From a virus: a stretch of 57,848 nucleotides of DNA. The position numbers and the translations under genes were made by a program. Below are positions 22,649 to 29,820 of the stretch, piece by piece. The stretch lies in the IMG/VR virus record IMGVR_UViG_3300042543_000614, positions 1-57,848 of that record; one strand, 5' to 3'. Position 1 is the first letter of the stretch. Every line of letters starts with the position of its first letter. The notes below the pieces were generated by a model, which made no database searches, was not told where the DNA came from, and saw nothing but the letters and a program-made list of their open reading frames with translations.

Positions 22649-23512
22649 ATGGCTGATTTTGAAGCTCATTCTTTCGATGCTCCCGCGAGTATTCGCACTG
22701 AAGCCGACGCAGTGCACCAGCAGACTCTGCTTGGTGTAGAGCCGGTATGTCTTGAACCTGGCAAGATCTACGCGATCCGCACTTCTGAAGGATTCAAGAC
22801 GATTGATCTCACCACTGAGTCAATTCTTCAGGCTGCCGGGCAGCTGCGGTCTCGCCCTCTATCGCGTTATGCCTTCCACAAAATTGAAAGCTTTGTTGCC
22901 TATGTGAAAAACGTTATGGGCACAGACTCTGCTCGCGATGGTGATGTGTTGTGCATTGCCGATGAAAGCACAAAGACCGTACGGGTGATTTTTGACGCTC
23001 TAGATTACCAATGGGGTGACGTGTACACGGATCTGAAGCTCCAAACCAGCTCCGAGTGGCAACGCTGGATGAGTAACAGTGGCCGGTACATCTCGCAGCA
23101 GGACTTTGCCGAGTTTTGCGAGCTCAACCTCGATTCTTTTGCTACTCCATCAGCTGCCACCATCCTGGAAATCGCCCAGACCTTCCAGGCAAAAAAAACC
23201 GTTGATTTTGCCAGTGCTGTTCGCCTTTCGAGTGGCGCCATCAAGCTGAAGCACGAGGAGAAGATCGAGGCCACCGCCGGAGAGCGCGCTGACATCACCA
23301 TCCCCGAGGAACTGCGCCTGGCCCTGCCGATCTTCAAGTACGACAAACCCTATGAGGTGCGGGCCCGCCTGCGCTACCGGATCGTGGATGGTTCGGTGCG
23401 CCTTTCGGTGCTGCTGCTCGATCCAGAAATGGCACTTGAGCACACCTTCAAGGCAGTGGTCGACCAGGTGGCCGAGCAGTTAGAGATGCCTGTGTTCTAC
23501 GGCAAGGTCTGA
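22649..23512 (+). CDS. DUF2303 (YfdQ-like) family protein
   Basis: A 287-aa protein matching the DUF2303 phage family: a variable start, then RPLSRYAFHKIESFVAYVKN, VIFDALDYQWGD, and WQRWMSNSGRYISQQDFAEF, with the terminal PIFKYDKPYEVRARLRYRI. Members sit near recombination genes in many siphophages; their biochemical role is unknown. ATG 22649 is used, a few codons inside a slightly longer TTG frame. The 264 bases before it hold no convincing gene. Confidence 0.8.
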   Translation: MADFEAHSFDAPASIRTEADAVHQQTLLGVEPVCLEPGKIYAIRTSEGFKTIDLTTESILQAAGQLRSRPLSRYAFHKIESFVAYVKNVMGTDSARDGDVLCIADESTKTVRVIFDALDYQWGDVYTDLKLQTSSEWQRWMSNSGRYISQQDFAEFCELNLDSFATPSAATILEIAQTFQAKKTVDFASAVRLSSGAIKLKHEEKIEATAGERADITIPEELRLALPIFKYDKPYEVRARLRYRIVDGSVRLSVLLLDPEMALEHTFKAVVDQVAEQLEMPVFYGKV

Positions 23513-23562
23513 CGCCTTGCTTTTCATGTCCACCCCCTTTTTATCCATCCCCTTACAACCAC

Positions 23563-23964
23563 ATGACTAGCGATCCAGAAACCATCGACAGCGAAGACGA
23601 TCTTGAAGCTTCACCCTTTGGGCAGTTTCTTTTCTCCCAGCGGGATGGCAAGACCCACACCGAGCTGTCACAGGCCATAGCCGAGGTGAGCAAGGCAGTG
23701 CTGGCCACCGGCGGCACTGGCACCATCACCCTGAAAATCACCGTGAGCCCCCTGGGGCACGAAAACCGTCTGGTGGTCAAAGACGACGTGGTGGTCAAGC
23801 CACCCAAACCGATCAGGGATTCGAGCATCTGGTTCTACAACGAAAGCCAGCGTGGCCTCAGCCGCAACAATCCCACCCAAGGCGAGCTGGATCTGGCGGT
23901 GATCCCCATGCGCCCGCGAGCTGGTGCCGCCATTGCCGCCGATCGCAACAACACCGGCGCCTGA
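23563..23964 (+). CDS. Hypothetical partner of the DUF2303 protein
   Basis: A 133-aa unknown. Acidic N-terminus, a helix (LSQAIAEVSKAVLATGG) and three beta strands (GTITLKITVSP, RLVVKDDVVVKPP), then a conserved-looking DSSIWFYNES segment. Proteins of this size with this strand pattern commonly follow DUF2303 genes; I know no function. Confidence 0.7.
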   Translation: MTSDPETIDSEDDLEASPFGQFLFSQRDGKTHTELSQAIAEVSKAVLATGGTGTITLKITVSPLGHENRLVVKDDVVVKPPKPIRDSSIWFYNESQRGLSRNNPTQGELDLAVIPMRPRAGAAIAADRNNTGA

Positions 23965-23998
23965 TCTGCATCATCACTTTCCCCACTGCATTGCAGCC

Positions 23999-24493
23999 AT
24001 GGACTCCCCCAACGACCAAACCATCACCGGGTTCGCCTTGTTTGCCGATGGCAGCCTCCACCTGCAGCGTGGCTACGGCCAGCAGCATTTTCAGCCCTGC
24101 CAGCCGGACCATCTGCCCTCCGACGACTTCAAGGCCCTGATCTGGGTCATCGAGGCCGCCCTGGGCGCCTGCCACAACGAGCTCCAGCAGACCGAACCCT
24201 CCTCCATAAATTCGGTGTTGCGGGTGATAGCCCTTTGCAACAGTCACCAGGCACCGGATCCATTTACCAAGGCCGTCATGACCTGGGTTTGTCCCCATCC
24301 CATCCGCTGCCACGACGATGCCCAGCCATCTGGAAGAGAGCTTTGCCAACCAATGGTTGGTTTCCTTCCCAGGCCTTCCCTTCGTCAGGGAACACACCTT
24401 GCCAGTGTGGACCGACTGGGCGGTGTTTCAGAAGCAAGAGGGCCTGCGATCGCGTCTACCGCCCGCCTTCCGGGCGGACTTTGCCTGGCCTGA
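23999..24493 (+). CDS. Hypothetical protein whose end overlaps the nuclease gene
   Basis: A 164-aa frame. The first 105 residues look coding (FALFADGSLHLQRGYGQQHF, then DDFKALIWVIEAALGACHNE). The last 58 residues lie inside the nuclease gene in another frame and look like out-of-frame translation, so the true stop near 24320 may have been lost by a small indel, or the overlap is real. No function recognised. Confidence 0.55.
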   Translation: MDSPNDQTITGFALFADGSLHLQRGYGQQHFQPCQPDHLPSDDFKALIWVIEAALGACHNELQQTEPSSINSVLRVIALCNSHQAPDPFTKAVMTWVCPHPIRCHDDAQPSGRELCQPMVGFLPRPSLRQGTHLASVDRLGGVSEARGPAIASTARLPGGLCLA

Positions 24494-24914
24494 TGCCATG
24501 GTCGCGGTCGAGATCAATGGCGGCCTGTGGCGCCCCGGCGGCCACTCCACCGGCAGCGGCATCACGCGCGACATCACGAAAACCACTCTCGCCCAGCTGT
24601 CCGGCTGGGTGCTCATCCCTCTTTCCGATGCTCACATCTTCGATGGCACCCCCTTCTGGCTCCAGCTCATCGCCGATCTCATCACCCACCGCAGAGATTT
24701 TCTACTCAGCCGAAACGCGCCAGGTGCTCCAGCTGGGGGGGGTGAACCTGCATCCTGCGGGGCACTGCCTGATGCCATGGATGATCCACGACTCGGATCT
24801 TCACCCCAGCCTCCAGGCCGGCGCCGTCGCCGGGATGGAGCACAACGGGATCGAGTGGATCTCCGTGCAACACTCGGGCAACTACGGCAGCAGGCAGCTG
24901 CGCCTGGTCCATAA
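24318..24914 (+). CDS. PD-(D/E)XK-type endonuclease-like protein
   Basis: Residues 45-80 carry the signature: FRADFAWPDAMVAVEINGG, then GGHSTGSGITRDITKTTLAQ, with Asp, Glu and downstream Lys/Gln in the order of a restriction-like nuclease fold related to VRR-NUC or DUF559 proteins. Likely roles are resolution of recombination intermediates beside ERF, or host DNA cleavage. From about residue 140 the sequence turns Arg/Pro-rich and overlaps the next gene out of frame; a run of eight G at 24735-24742 is where the frame could slip. Confidence 0.65.
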   Translation: MPSHLEESFANQWLVSFPGLPFVREHTLPVWTDWAVFQKQEGLRSRLPPAFRADFAWPDAMVAVEINGGLWRPGGHSTGSGITRDITKTTLAQLSGWVLIPLSDAHIFDGTPFWLQLIADLITHRRDFLLSRNAPGAPAGGGEPASCGALPDAMDDPRLGSSPQPPGRRRRRDGAQRDRVDLRATLGQLRQQAAAPGP

Positions 24915-25347
24915 CGCTCGGGGAATCCTGCTCACGCCATGGGGCGGTTACATCCAACAGGAGGACAGCCTCAAAGAGCTGCACATCAATGACGGCGACT
25001 TTGTGTTGCATGCGCCGCTGCCGGGAATGACCATCCCTGTTGCTGGTCGCTACTTCCCGCCTGGTTCGTTGCAGATCATTGTGGATGAATACGAGCTGCA
25101 GATCACAAATCAGCACACTACGCTGCCCACTCCAGTGATGGTGGATTCGCTGCCCTGCAGCGGCTGGTGCAAGAAACAGCACATCTACATCGACAACGGC
25201 ATGACAGAACAAGCCGTGATTTTTTTCGACAAGAACGGCTGGCCCATTGCCTGCCGCGAAAACTTTTTCAACGACGCAGACCGCAAAGCGGTGCGGTGGT
25301 GGCGGTACGACTACAGCCGGCCCCTGCCCAGCGGAGTGATGGTGTGA
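24772..25347 (+). CDS. Hypothetical 191-aa beta-rich protein
   Basis: Unknown. Mostly beta-like strands (GIEWISVQHSGNYGSRQLRL, GGYIQQEDSLKELHINDGDF, GSLQIIVDEYELQITNQHTT), one CSGWCKKQ pair and a conserved-looking C-terminus (WWRYDYSRPLPSG). ATG 24772 is the first Met; the frame is open upstream through VLQLGGVNLHPAG, which could also be coding if the start is GTG 24742 or if a slip on the G8 run joins it to the nuclease. The stop overlaps the next start (TGATG). Confidence 0.6.
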   Translation: MPWMIHDSDLHPSLQAGAVAGMEHNGIEWISVQHSGNYGSRQLRLVHNARGILLTPWGGYIQQEDSLKELHINDGDFVLHAPLPGMTIPVAGRYFPPGSLQIIVDEYELQITNQHTTLPTPVMVDSLPCSGWCKKQHIYIDNGMTEQAVIFFDKNGWPIACRENFFNDADRKAVRWWRYDYSRPLPSGVMV

Positions 25348-25598
25348 TGGCCACCGAGATCATCTATCGCACTGATGAGCCGGAATGGCAGGTTGAGCGC
25401 CAGCCGGCGGGAGTCACCGACCCCAGGGTGGTGCGCTTTCGCAAGCTCGGCAAGAACAGAACCTTGCTCGATCAGAACGCCCGCTGGACGCCCTTGGGAT
25501 GGGACTGCAAACGCTGGGTGCCAAGCTCGCCAAAGGTGCCCCAGTGGCTGCTTGAGAAGGTTGTGCTCCACATGCAAACACTGGATTTGAAACCATGA
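25347..25598 (+). CDS. Hypothetical 83-aa protein
   Basis: Unknown. Charged and Trp-containing (LLDQNARWTPLGWDCKRWVP), with no motif. Overlaps both neighbours (TGATG and ATGA), so translation is probably coupled through the three-gene set. Confidence 0.65.
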   Translation: MATEIIYRTDEPEWQVERQPAGVTDPRVVRFRKLGKNRTLLDQNARWTPLGWDCKRWVPSSPKVPQWLLEKVVLHMQTLDLKP

Positions 25599-26119
25599 AA
25601 ATGGCTAAAGCTACACAGGCCGACCTGGATATGGCGGTTAGTCTAGCCAATGCTTTCGAGTCGCTGACGTGTAGATGGGAACCAGCATTGCCGGAGGAGA
25701 TGCAAAAGGCTTCTGAAAGCGAAGATCAAGATGCAAATATAGAATTATTTGATGATAACGACGACAAACAGTGTGGGCGCGTATTGCGGCACTTGCTTGA
25801 CATTGTGAATCGGGGCAGCCTTTTTCGTGTGGTGTGGGGAATGCTGGTGTTGTTGGATCCGGCCAATCGATGCGTTGATTCAAATGCCGCCACCATCGAG
25901 CACCATCCTGATGCAAATGCTGGCCTGGAAGCAAAGAATGCCTGTCCTGCAGAGGAGTATCACGAGGACATGGGGAATGTCCTGTGGTGGCTGTTTCCGA
26001 TTGATGAGCCCCCTTATGTAGGGATGCCAATCGATGACGACTGGCCTGGCTACCACACGCACTTCACGCGGCTCATCTGCCCTGATGAACCGCAGCCCAC
26101 TCCCACCCCGCCGCAATAA
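25595..26119 (+). CDS. Hypothetical acidic 174-aa protein
   Basis: Unknown. Strongly acidic between residues 35 and 60 (ASESEDQDANIELFDDNDD) and again near the end (GMPIDDDWPGY), with a hydrophobic helix in the middle (FRVVWGMLVLLDP). The first half is less GC-rich than the neighbouring genes, a possible sign of a different origin. Acidic DNA-mimic behaviour is possible but unsupported. Confidence 0.65.
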   Translation: MKMAKATQADLDMAVSLANAFESLTCRWEPALPEEMQKASESEDQDANIELFDDNDDKQCGRVLRHLLDIVNRGSLFRVVWGMLVLLDPANRCVDSNAATIEHHPDANAGLEAKNACPAEEYHEDMGNVLWWLFPIDEPPYVGMPIDDDWPGYHTHFTRLICPDEPQPTPTPPQ

Positions 26120-26121
26120 CC

Positions 26122-26331
26122 ATGAGCACTGCCCTCTGCTGCGAGCCAGGCTGTCAGCAAGCCCACGACAACTGGCCGGGCCCGGGCCCCACAGGACAGC
26201 TCTGCCAAGACCACTGGGAGGCCTATTGCGACCGCCAGTGGTGGGAGGCCTGCACCGCCATCGATGAGGCCGGCCTGATGGTTTGGCCAGGGCATTCCCT
26301 CGCTCCCAGACTGGCATCAGAACAGACCTGA
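26122..26331 (+). CDS. Small Cys/Trp-rich protein
   Basis: A 69-aa unknown with CCEPGCQQAH and LCQDHWEAYCD, a Cys/His set that could bind one zinc ion, and many Trp residues (DRQWWEAC). It follows the acidic gene by 2 bases and precedes the endolysin by 6. Confidence 0.65.
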   Translation: MSTALCCEPGCQQAHDNWPGPGPTGQLCQDHWEAYCDRQWWEACTAIDEAGLMVWPGHSLAPRLASEQT

Positions 26332-26337
26332 TCCACC

Positions 26338-27120
26338 ATGACCAAGGGCAGCAACACGGCGGGGCAGGCCAGCCCCCAAGGCGTTGACAGCAAGCCAGCC
26401 GCGGCCACGCAGAAGCCTTTGATCTTCACGCTTCAGGCGGTGCGGGACACCTGGCTGAAGAAGTCCGTCGACCCGGCGGCAGAGCTGCCCGAGGATCAGA
26501 AGGTGCTGGTGCCGGCCGGCAAGCAGCTGCCCGTGGTGGCCACCAGCGAGATTCCGCGCAACTCCCACGAGCTGGTGGAGCTTGGCTCCAGCGCCGGCCA
26601 GTGGCACGTCTACATGCCGCACTTCCGGCGCCTGCAGGGGGCGGCCCCAGCGGCCCCGCCAGCGCCGGCGGTGATCGTTCAGCCTGGCGTGATCGACTGG
26701 AGTAACTTCGACGCCTTCATCACCCCGACCCTCACGGTGGGGGAGGTGCTGCAGTTTGACCCCCGGCGCCGGCCATCGGCCCAGAGCGCCGTGGTGCCGC
26801 GCATCCTGGAGACCGCCCGCGAGTTTCAATCCGTTCGCATGGCCTGGGGCCGGCCGCTGGGCGTCACCAGCTTCTACCGGCCAGAGCCGATCAACCGCGA
26901 GGTGGGCGGGGTGCGCAACAGCTTCCACGTCTCAGGCCTGGCCATTGACATCTACCCGATCGGCTTGCCCCTGCAGGCCCTCTACAGCTTCCTGATCGGC
27001 CGGTGGACCGGTGGCTTTGGCGACGGCCGCAACCGGGGCTTCATCCACCTGGATCGCAGAGGCGGTGGCCGCTTCGTGCCCAGTGGCGGCGTGCGGCCGG
27101 CTGATGTCTGGCCCTACTGA
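26338..27120 (+). CDS. M15-family peptidase, probable endolysin
   Basis: A 260-aa peptidoglycan hydrolase. The C-terminal 120 residues show the M15 D-Ala-D-Ala carboxypeptidase-like zinc site: VTSFYRPEPINREVGGV, SFHVSGLAIDIYP (His and Asp ligands) and NRGFIHLDRRG (His ligand). Residues 25-85 resemble the N-terminal wall-binding-like module of cyanobacterial M15 proteins (TWLKKSVDPAAELPEDQKVL). There is no signal peptide, so it would need a holin. It ends the plus operon, opposite the minus-strand lysis cassette. Confidence 0.85.
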   Translation: MTKGSNTAGQASPQGVDSKPAAATQKPLIFTLQAVRDTWLKKSVDPAAELPEDQKVLVPAGKQLPVVATSEIPRNSHELVELGSSAGQWHVYMPHFRRLQGAAPAAPPAPAVIVQPGVIDWSNFDAFITPTLTVGEVLQFDPRRRPSAQSAVVPRILETAREFQSVRMAWGRPLGVTSFYRPEPINREVGGVRNSFHVSGLAIDIYPIGLPLQALYSFLIGRWTGGFGDGRNRGFIHLDRRGGGRFVPSGGVRPADVWPY

Positions 27121-27197
27121 GCGTTCCAGTTGGTGCAGGTGTGCTGCCTGGCTGAGTACTGGAGCTCGGTCTGGTCGATCAGGTGATCGAAGGGCAT
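27114..27197 (-). CDS. 27-aa ORF after the transpeptidase gene (uncertain)
   Basis: ATG 27197 overlaps the preceding stop (TGATG), and the product (MPFDHLIDQTELQYSARQHT, then CTNWNAQ) ends inside the convergent endolysin gene. Supported only by the overlap pattern. Confidence 0.3.
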   Translation of the reverse strand: MPFDHLIDQTELQYSARQHTCTNWNAQ

Positions 27198-28534
27198 CAG
27201 CTCGCCGCCTCTTGCATCACTGACACCCAGATGCGGCCCATTCCCAGCAACGGAAGCACTCGATCCCTGAGATCCACATTGTGCATGCGAATGCAGCCCA
27301 GGGTGGGATGCAGCGCTTGCCGTGGAGCCCATGCCCCTGGCCACCCGCAGGCCGTGCCGCCGCCGTGGATCATGATCCCGTCCCTGCCGTAGCGACTTCC
27401 GGGGCCCTCCTGCCCTTCCTGGCCCAGCAGGTCAAATGAATACCAGCCATAGGCGCGGCGATCAGCGCTAAACGTTGCGGATGGGTCCTGCTCATAGTCG
27501 CGGTAGACCTGGCCCACCAGGTACAGCCCTGGAGGTGTATCGCTGTTGGTTACCGTCCATTCCGATTCGCCCGCCTGGCCCCGGCACAGACACGGCACAG
27601 ACCAGAGGCGTTTGCCGTCGTGGGTGTAGGCGGTGAGTGTTTTCAGGCGATCATCGGCAAGGAGGTGGTGATCGCCGGGCTTCAGCGGTGGCTGCTTTTT
27701 GGGCCCGACCATCCCGGCAGGGACCGAGACGCCCTGCTGCTGGAGCGGTGGCCGTTGCTGTGGGGCCAACAGCCGCCCGGATTGCACCAGCCCCCACACG
27801 CGCTGAGCCTCGGCCTGGCGGCGGTCCAGGTGCGGCACGCCAGGGCGGAAGTATCCGGTGCGGCTGGCGGCTGATCCGGTCCAGTATTCAGCAGCCTGTG
27901 CCGGTGTCATGTTCGGCGGCCGGTTCTCGAAAATTCGAGTCCAGCCGATCAGCGAACCCTGCGATGGGTCGTGTAGACCGGCGTACTCCTCAGCGAAATA
28001 CTGCTGTTGCCAGCGGTTGGAGTTGGGATCGATGCCACTGGTAAGGGCCGTCGAGCGTGCCTTGTCGTAGGCGATGCGCCTGACCGCGGTGTACTGCATC
28101 GCGCCACGCCCTGCACCAGAACCTGCCTCAACCACATCGAGGCGGTCAAGGTTGGGCCGTCCGGTTTCGATGATGATGCAGCCGATGAACCCGCATGCTT
28201 CGGCTGGCGTCAGCGGTCGGATGCGCTCGCGTGATTCCTGCTGCACCTGCGGGCTAGTGAGGTAGGTGAGCCAGGATTGGAGATTCTCGAGGCTGGGATC
28301 CCTGCTCATCACGGTGGCAGGGGTGACGGGAGAGGCCGGGGCAGCGACAGGTCCGGAAGGTGGTGTGGGCTTCAGCCAGATGCTGTTGCGGATCTGGCCA
28401 CCCTCTTCGAGCTGCTGCCGCTGCGCCGGGGTGAGCATGAGCTCCACCGCCGACCAGAAGGCCTGATGCTGGGGGTTGCCCAGTTTGGTGGACAGGGCGT
28501 AGCGCAGAAGGGAGGGGTTCATGGCGGGGTTCAT
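27197..28534 (-). CDS. Lysozyme-like domain fused to an L,D-transpeptidase (YkuD-like) domain
   Basis: A 445-aa wall-active protein. Middle region (about 105-250): TPAEACGFIGCIIIETGRPN, GAGRGAMQYTAVRRIAYDKA and PAQAAEYWTGS, as in a lysozyme/transglycosylase-like fold with a candidate catalytic Glu in IIIETG. C-terminal region (about 285-440): a beta domain with the YkuD motif IMIHGGG, and 18 residues on LHPTLGCIRMHN with catalytic Cys. YkuD enzymes form 3-3 cross-links; in a phage the fold may instead cleave or remodel. It follows three membrane genes, so it belongs to the lysis or wall-entry module. Confidence 0.7.
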   Translation of the reverse strand: MNPAMNPSLLRYALSTKLGNPQHQAFWSAVELMLTPAQRQQLEEGGQIRNSIWLKPTPPSGPVAAPASPVTPATVMSRDPSLENLQSWLTYLTSPQVQQESRERIRPLTPAEACGFIGCIIIETGRPNLDRLDVVEAGSGAGRGAMQYTAVRRIAYDKARSTALTSGIDPNSNRWQQQYFAEEYAGLHDPSQGSLIGWTRIFENRPPNMTPAQAAEYWTGSAASRTGYFRPGVPHLDRRQAEAQRVWGLVQSGRLLAPQQRPPLQQQGVSVPAGMVGPKKQPPLKPGDHHLLADDRLKTLTAYTHDGKRLWSVPCLCRGQAGESEWTVTNSDTPPGLYLVGQVYRDYEQDPSATFSADRRAYGWYSFDLLGQEGQEGPGSRYGRDGIMIHGGGTACGWPGAWAPRQALHPTLGCIRMHNVDLRDRVLPLLGMGRIWVSVMQEAAS

Positions 28535-28833
28535 GGCTTGGTGGGCTGTGTGGATTGCTCACGGCGCGCCAGGGCCGCCGGATCGAACAGCAGGGTGAGG
28601 ATGCGCAGCTCCACAGCCGAGGGATCGCGATGCACCACCCGTTGCACCGCCGTAAAGAACAGCAGTGACACCTGAGCAGCGCCGGCCGTGATCGCCCGCT
28701 GCATCTGGGCATCGATCACGGCAAACACCTCCGGCAGTTGCTTTCGCAGGTCAGCCCCCAGGGCTTGCAATAGCAGGGTGGTGAGATGCCTGAGCACCAA
28801 GCCAAGGACGGGTTTGAACAGGAAGCCGATCAT
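28531..28833 (-). CDS. Hypothetical membrane-associated protein of the lysis cassette
   Basis: A 100-aa protein with a hydrophobic N-terminus (MIGFLFKPVLGLVLRHLTTL) and a second apolar stretch (AAQVSLLFFTAVQRVV). No family is recognised. The place between a holin-like gene and the wall-active enzyme, with 4-base overlaps on both sides, suggests a lysis accessory role. Confidence 0.6.
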   Translation of the reverse strand: MIGFLFKPVLGLVLRHLTTLLLQALGADLRKQLPEVFAVIDAQMQRAITAGAAQVSLLFFTAVQRVVHRDPSAVELRILTLLFDPAALARREQSTQPTKP

Positions 28834-29252
28834 GCTGGTTCAGGGTCATCGCCATCTCCAGCATGGCCCTGCCCGGGATCCGGCACGATGCCGATCGGGC
28901 CACTGAGGGGCTGTTCGCTTTCATCCTCCGTGCGGCGGCGGTTGAGCAGCACACTGCCGGCCAACCCACCCATGGCCGCAGCAGCTGATTCAGCGGGGCT
29001 GTGCACCACCAGGGCCAGCAGGGTGTCGGTGGATCGGCGGCCAATCTCTCCCATCTGCGACCAGGCCGGCAGGCACTCCAACGGTCGGCGGCTGCGCATC
29101 TCGCACAGCATGGCTTGGGTGAGGCCTGCCACCAGCTGCCAGCTCACATTGGCCACCACTACCCAGCCGGCGATGGTGAGGCCGGCGCCGATCACAGGTG
29201 AAACGCTGGCAATCACACTGCGGCTGGCTTTCTGTTGAGAATGCGTGGTCAT
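28830..29252 (-). CDS. Holin-like protein
   Basis: A 140-aa protein with two or three possible membrane segments: VIGAGLTIAGWVVVANVSW at about residues 20-38, a weaker one at STDTLLALVVHS (about 74-85), and AAAAMGGLAGSVLL (about 90-103). The tail is acidic. Size, membrane spans and neighbours fit a holin, which would release the endolysin encoded on the opposite strand. No family signature. Confidence 0.5.
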   Translation of the reverse strand: MTTHSQQKASRSVIASVSPVIGAGLTIAGWVVVANVSWQLVAGLTQAMLCEMRSRRPLECLPAWSQMGEIGRRSTDTLLALVVHSPAESAAAAMGGLAGSVLLNRRRTEDESEQPLSGPIGIVPDPGQGHAGDGDDPEPA

Positions 29253-29521
29253 AGACCCCCTTTGGTGAGGCGTACTTCGTGTTCCTGAAGCTCCTCCTTC
29301 ACGACCTCATAGCGCTTTTGCTGTAGGTCACTGTTTTTGATCAGCGTGCTCATCGATTCACGCATAACCGACACGTCTTTCCACACGCCAATGCTGGCGC
29401 TGGCAGCCGCCATAAAACTGAGCGCCGTGATTGTTGCTAGCACCGGCAGCAGATAACTGGCCAGCACCTGGGGTGGCCGAGGCTCGTGAGCCCCATTGGC
29501 TGGGTCGTATGGTTCGTGCAT
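29249..29521 (-). CDS. Single-span membrane protein with C-terminal coiled coil
   Basis: A 90-aa protein: a membrane segment at about residues 24-45 (LLPVLATITALSFMAAASAS) followed by a charged helix with heptad character (DLQQKRYEVVKEELQEHEVR). The topology resembles small holin or spanin-type lysis proteins. First gene of the cassette; its ribosome site lies in the loop of a hairpin that ends at the start codon. Confidence 0.6.
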   Translation of the reverse strand: MHEPYDPANGAHEPRPPQVLASYLLPVLATITALSFMAAASASIGVWKDVSVMRESMSTLIKNSDLQQKRYEVVKEELQEHEVRLTKGGL

Positions 29522-29553
29522 GGCCTAGTGCTCCGTCATCACAAAACTAGGCC
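29522..29553 (-). promoter_or_regulatory. Hairpin enclosing the ribosome site of the first lysis gene
   Basis: Perfect 7-bp inverted repeat GGCCTAG/CTAGGCC (29522-29528 and 29547-29553) with an 18-base loop. On the minus strand the stem ends exactly before ATG 29521, and CGGAG lies in the loop. Similar start-proximal stems tune translation of lambda holin. Confidence 0.45.
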
Positions 29554-29624
29554 TGTGGCCGTCAACTGATCGCGGCAGGTGCGGTGGCGATGGTTGAGGG
29601 CAGGTCACGGTCTGAGCGCTGTCT

Positions 29625-29642
29625 ACCTCAGTCTGCTGAGGT
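29625..29642. terminator. Possible weak terminator hairpin
   Basis: Stem ACCTCAG/CTGAGGT with a TCTG loop, between the 52-aa gene and the lysis cassette. There is no clear T-run on either strand, so it may be only a transcript-stabilising hairpin. Confidence 0.3.
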
Positions 29643-29659
29643 GGTCTTAGCCGGACAGA

Positions 29660-29818
29660 TCAGCGCAGCGATTCCTCGATCGCCTGAATCAGGCCCTCGT
29701 CACGCGAATGGGCGGCGTAGGGGTCTGTGTTCATGCCGAGCAACCACTGGTACAGGGGGATTGCCAGCACCCGCTCATCGTCGGCGGCGGGAATGTAGCC
29801 AGGGTCAGAGGGAAGCAT
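29660..29818 (-). CDS. 52-aa hypothetical protein downstream of the fibre
   Basis: ATG 29818 lies just past the fibre stop. The product is regular and non-repetitive (MLPSDPGYIPAADDERVLAI, then YQWLLGMNTDPYAAHSRDEG), typical of small proteins that follow fibre genes. Function unknown. The 138 bases between it and the lysis cassette hold only hairpins. Confidence 0.6.
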   Translation of the reverse strand: MLPSDPGYIPAADDERVLAIPLYQWLLGMNTDPYAAHSRDEGLIQAIEESLR

Positions 29819-29820
29819 GA

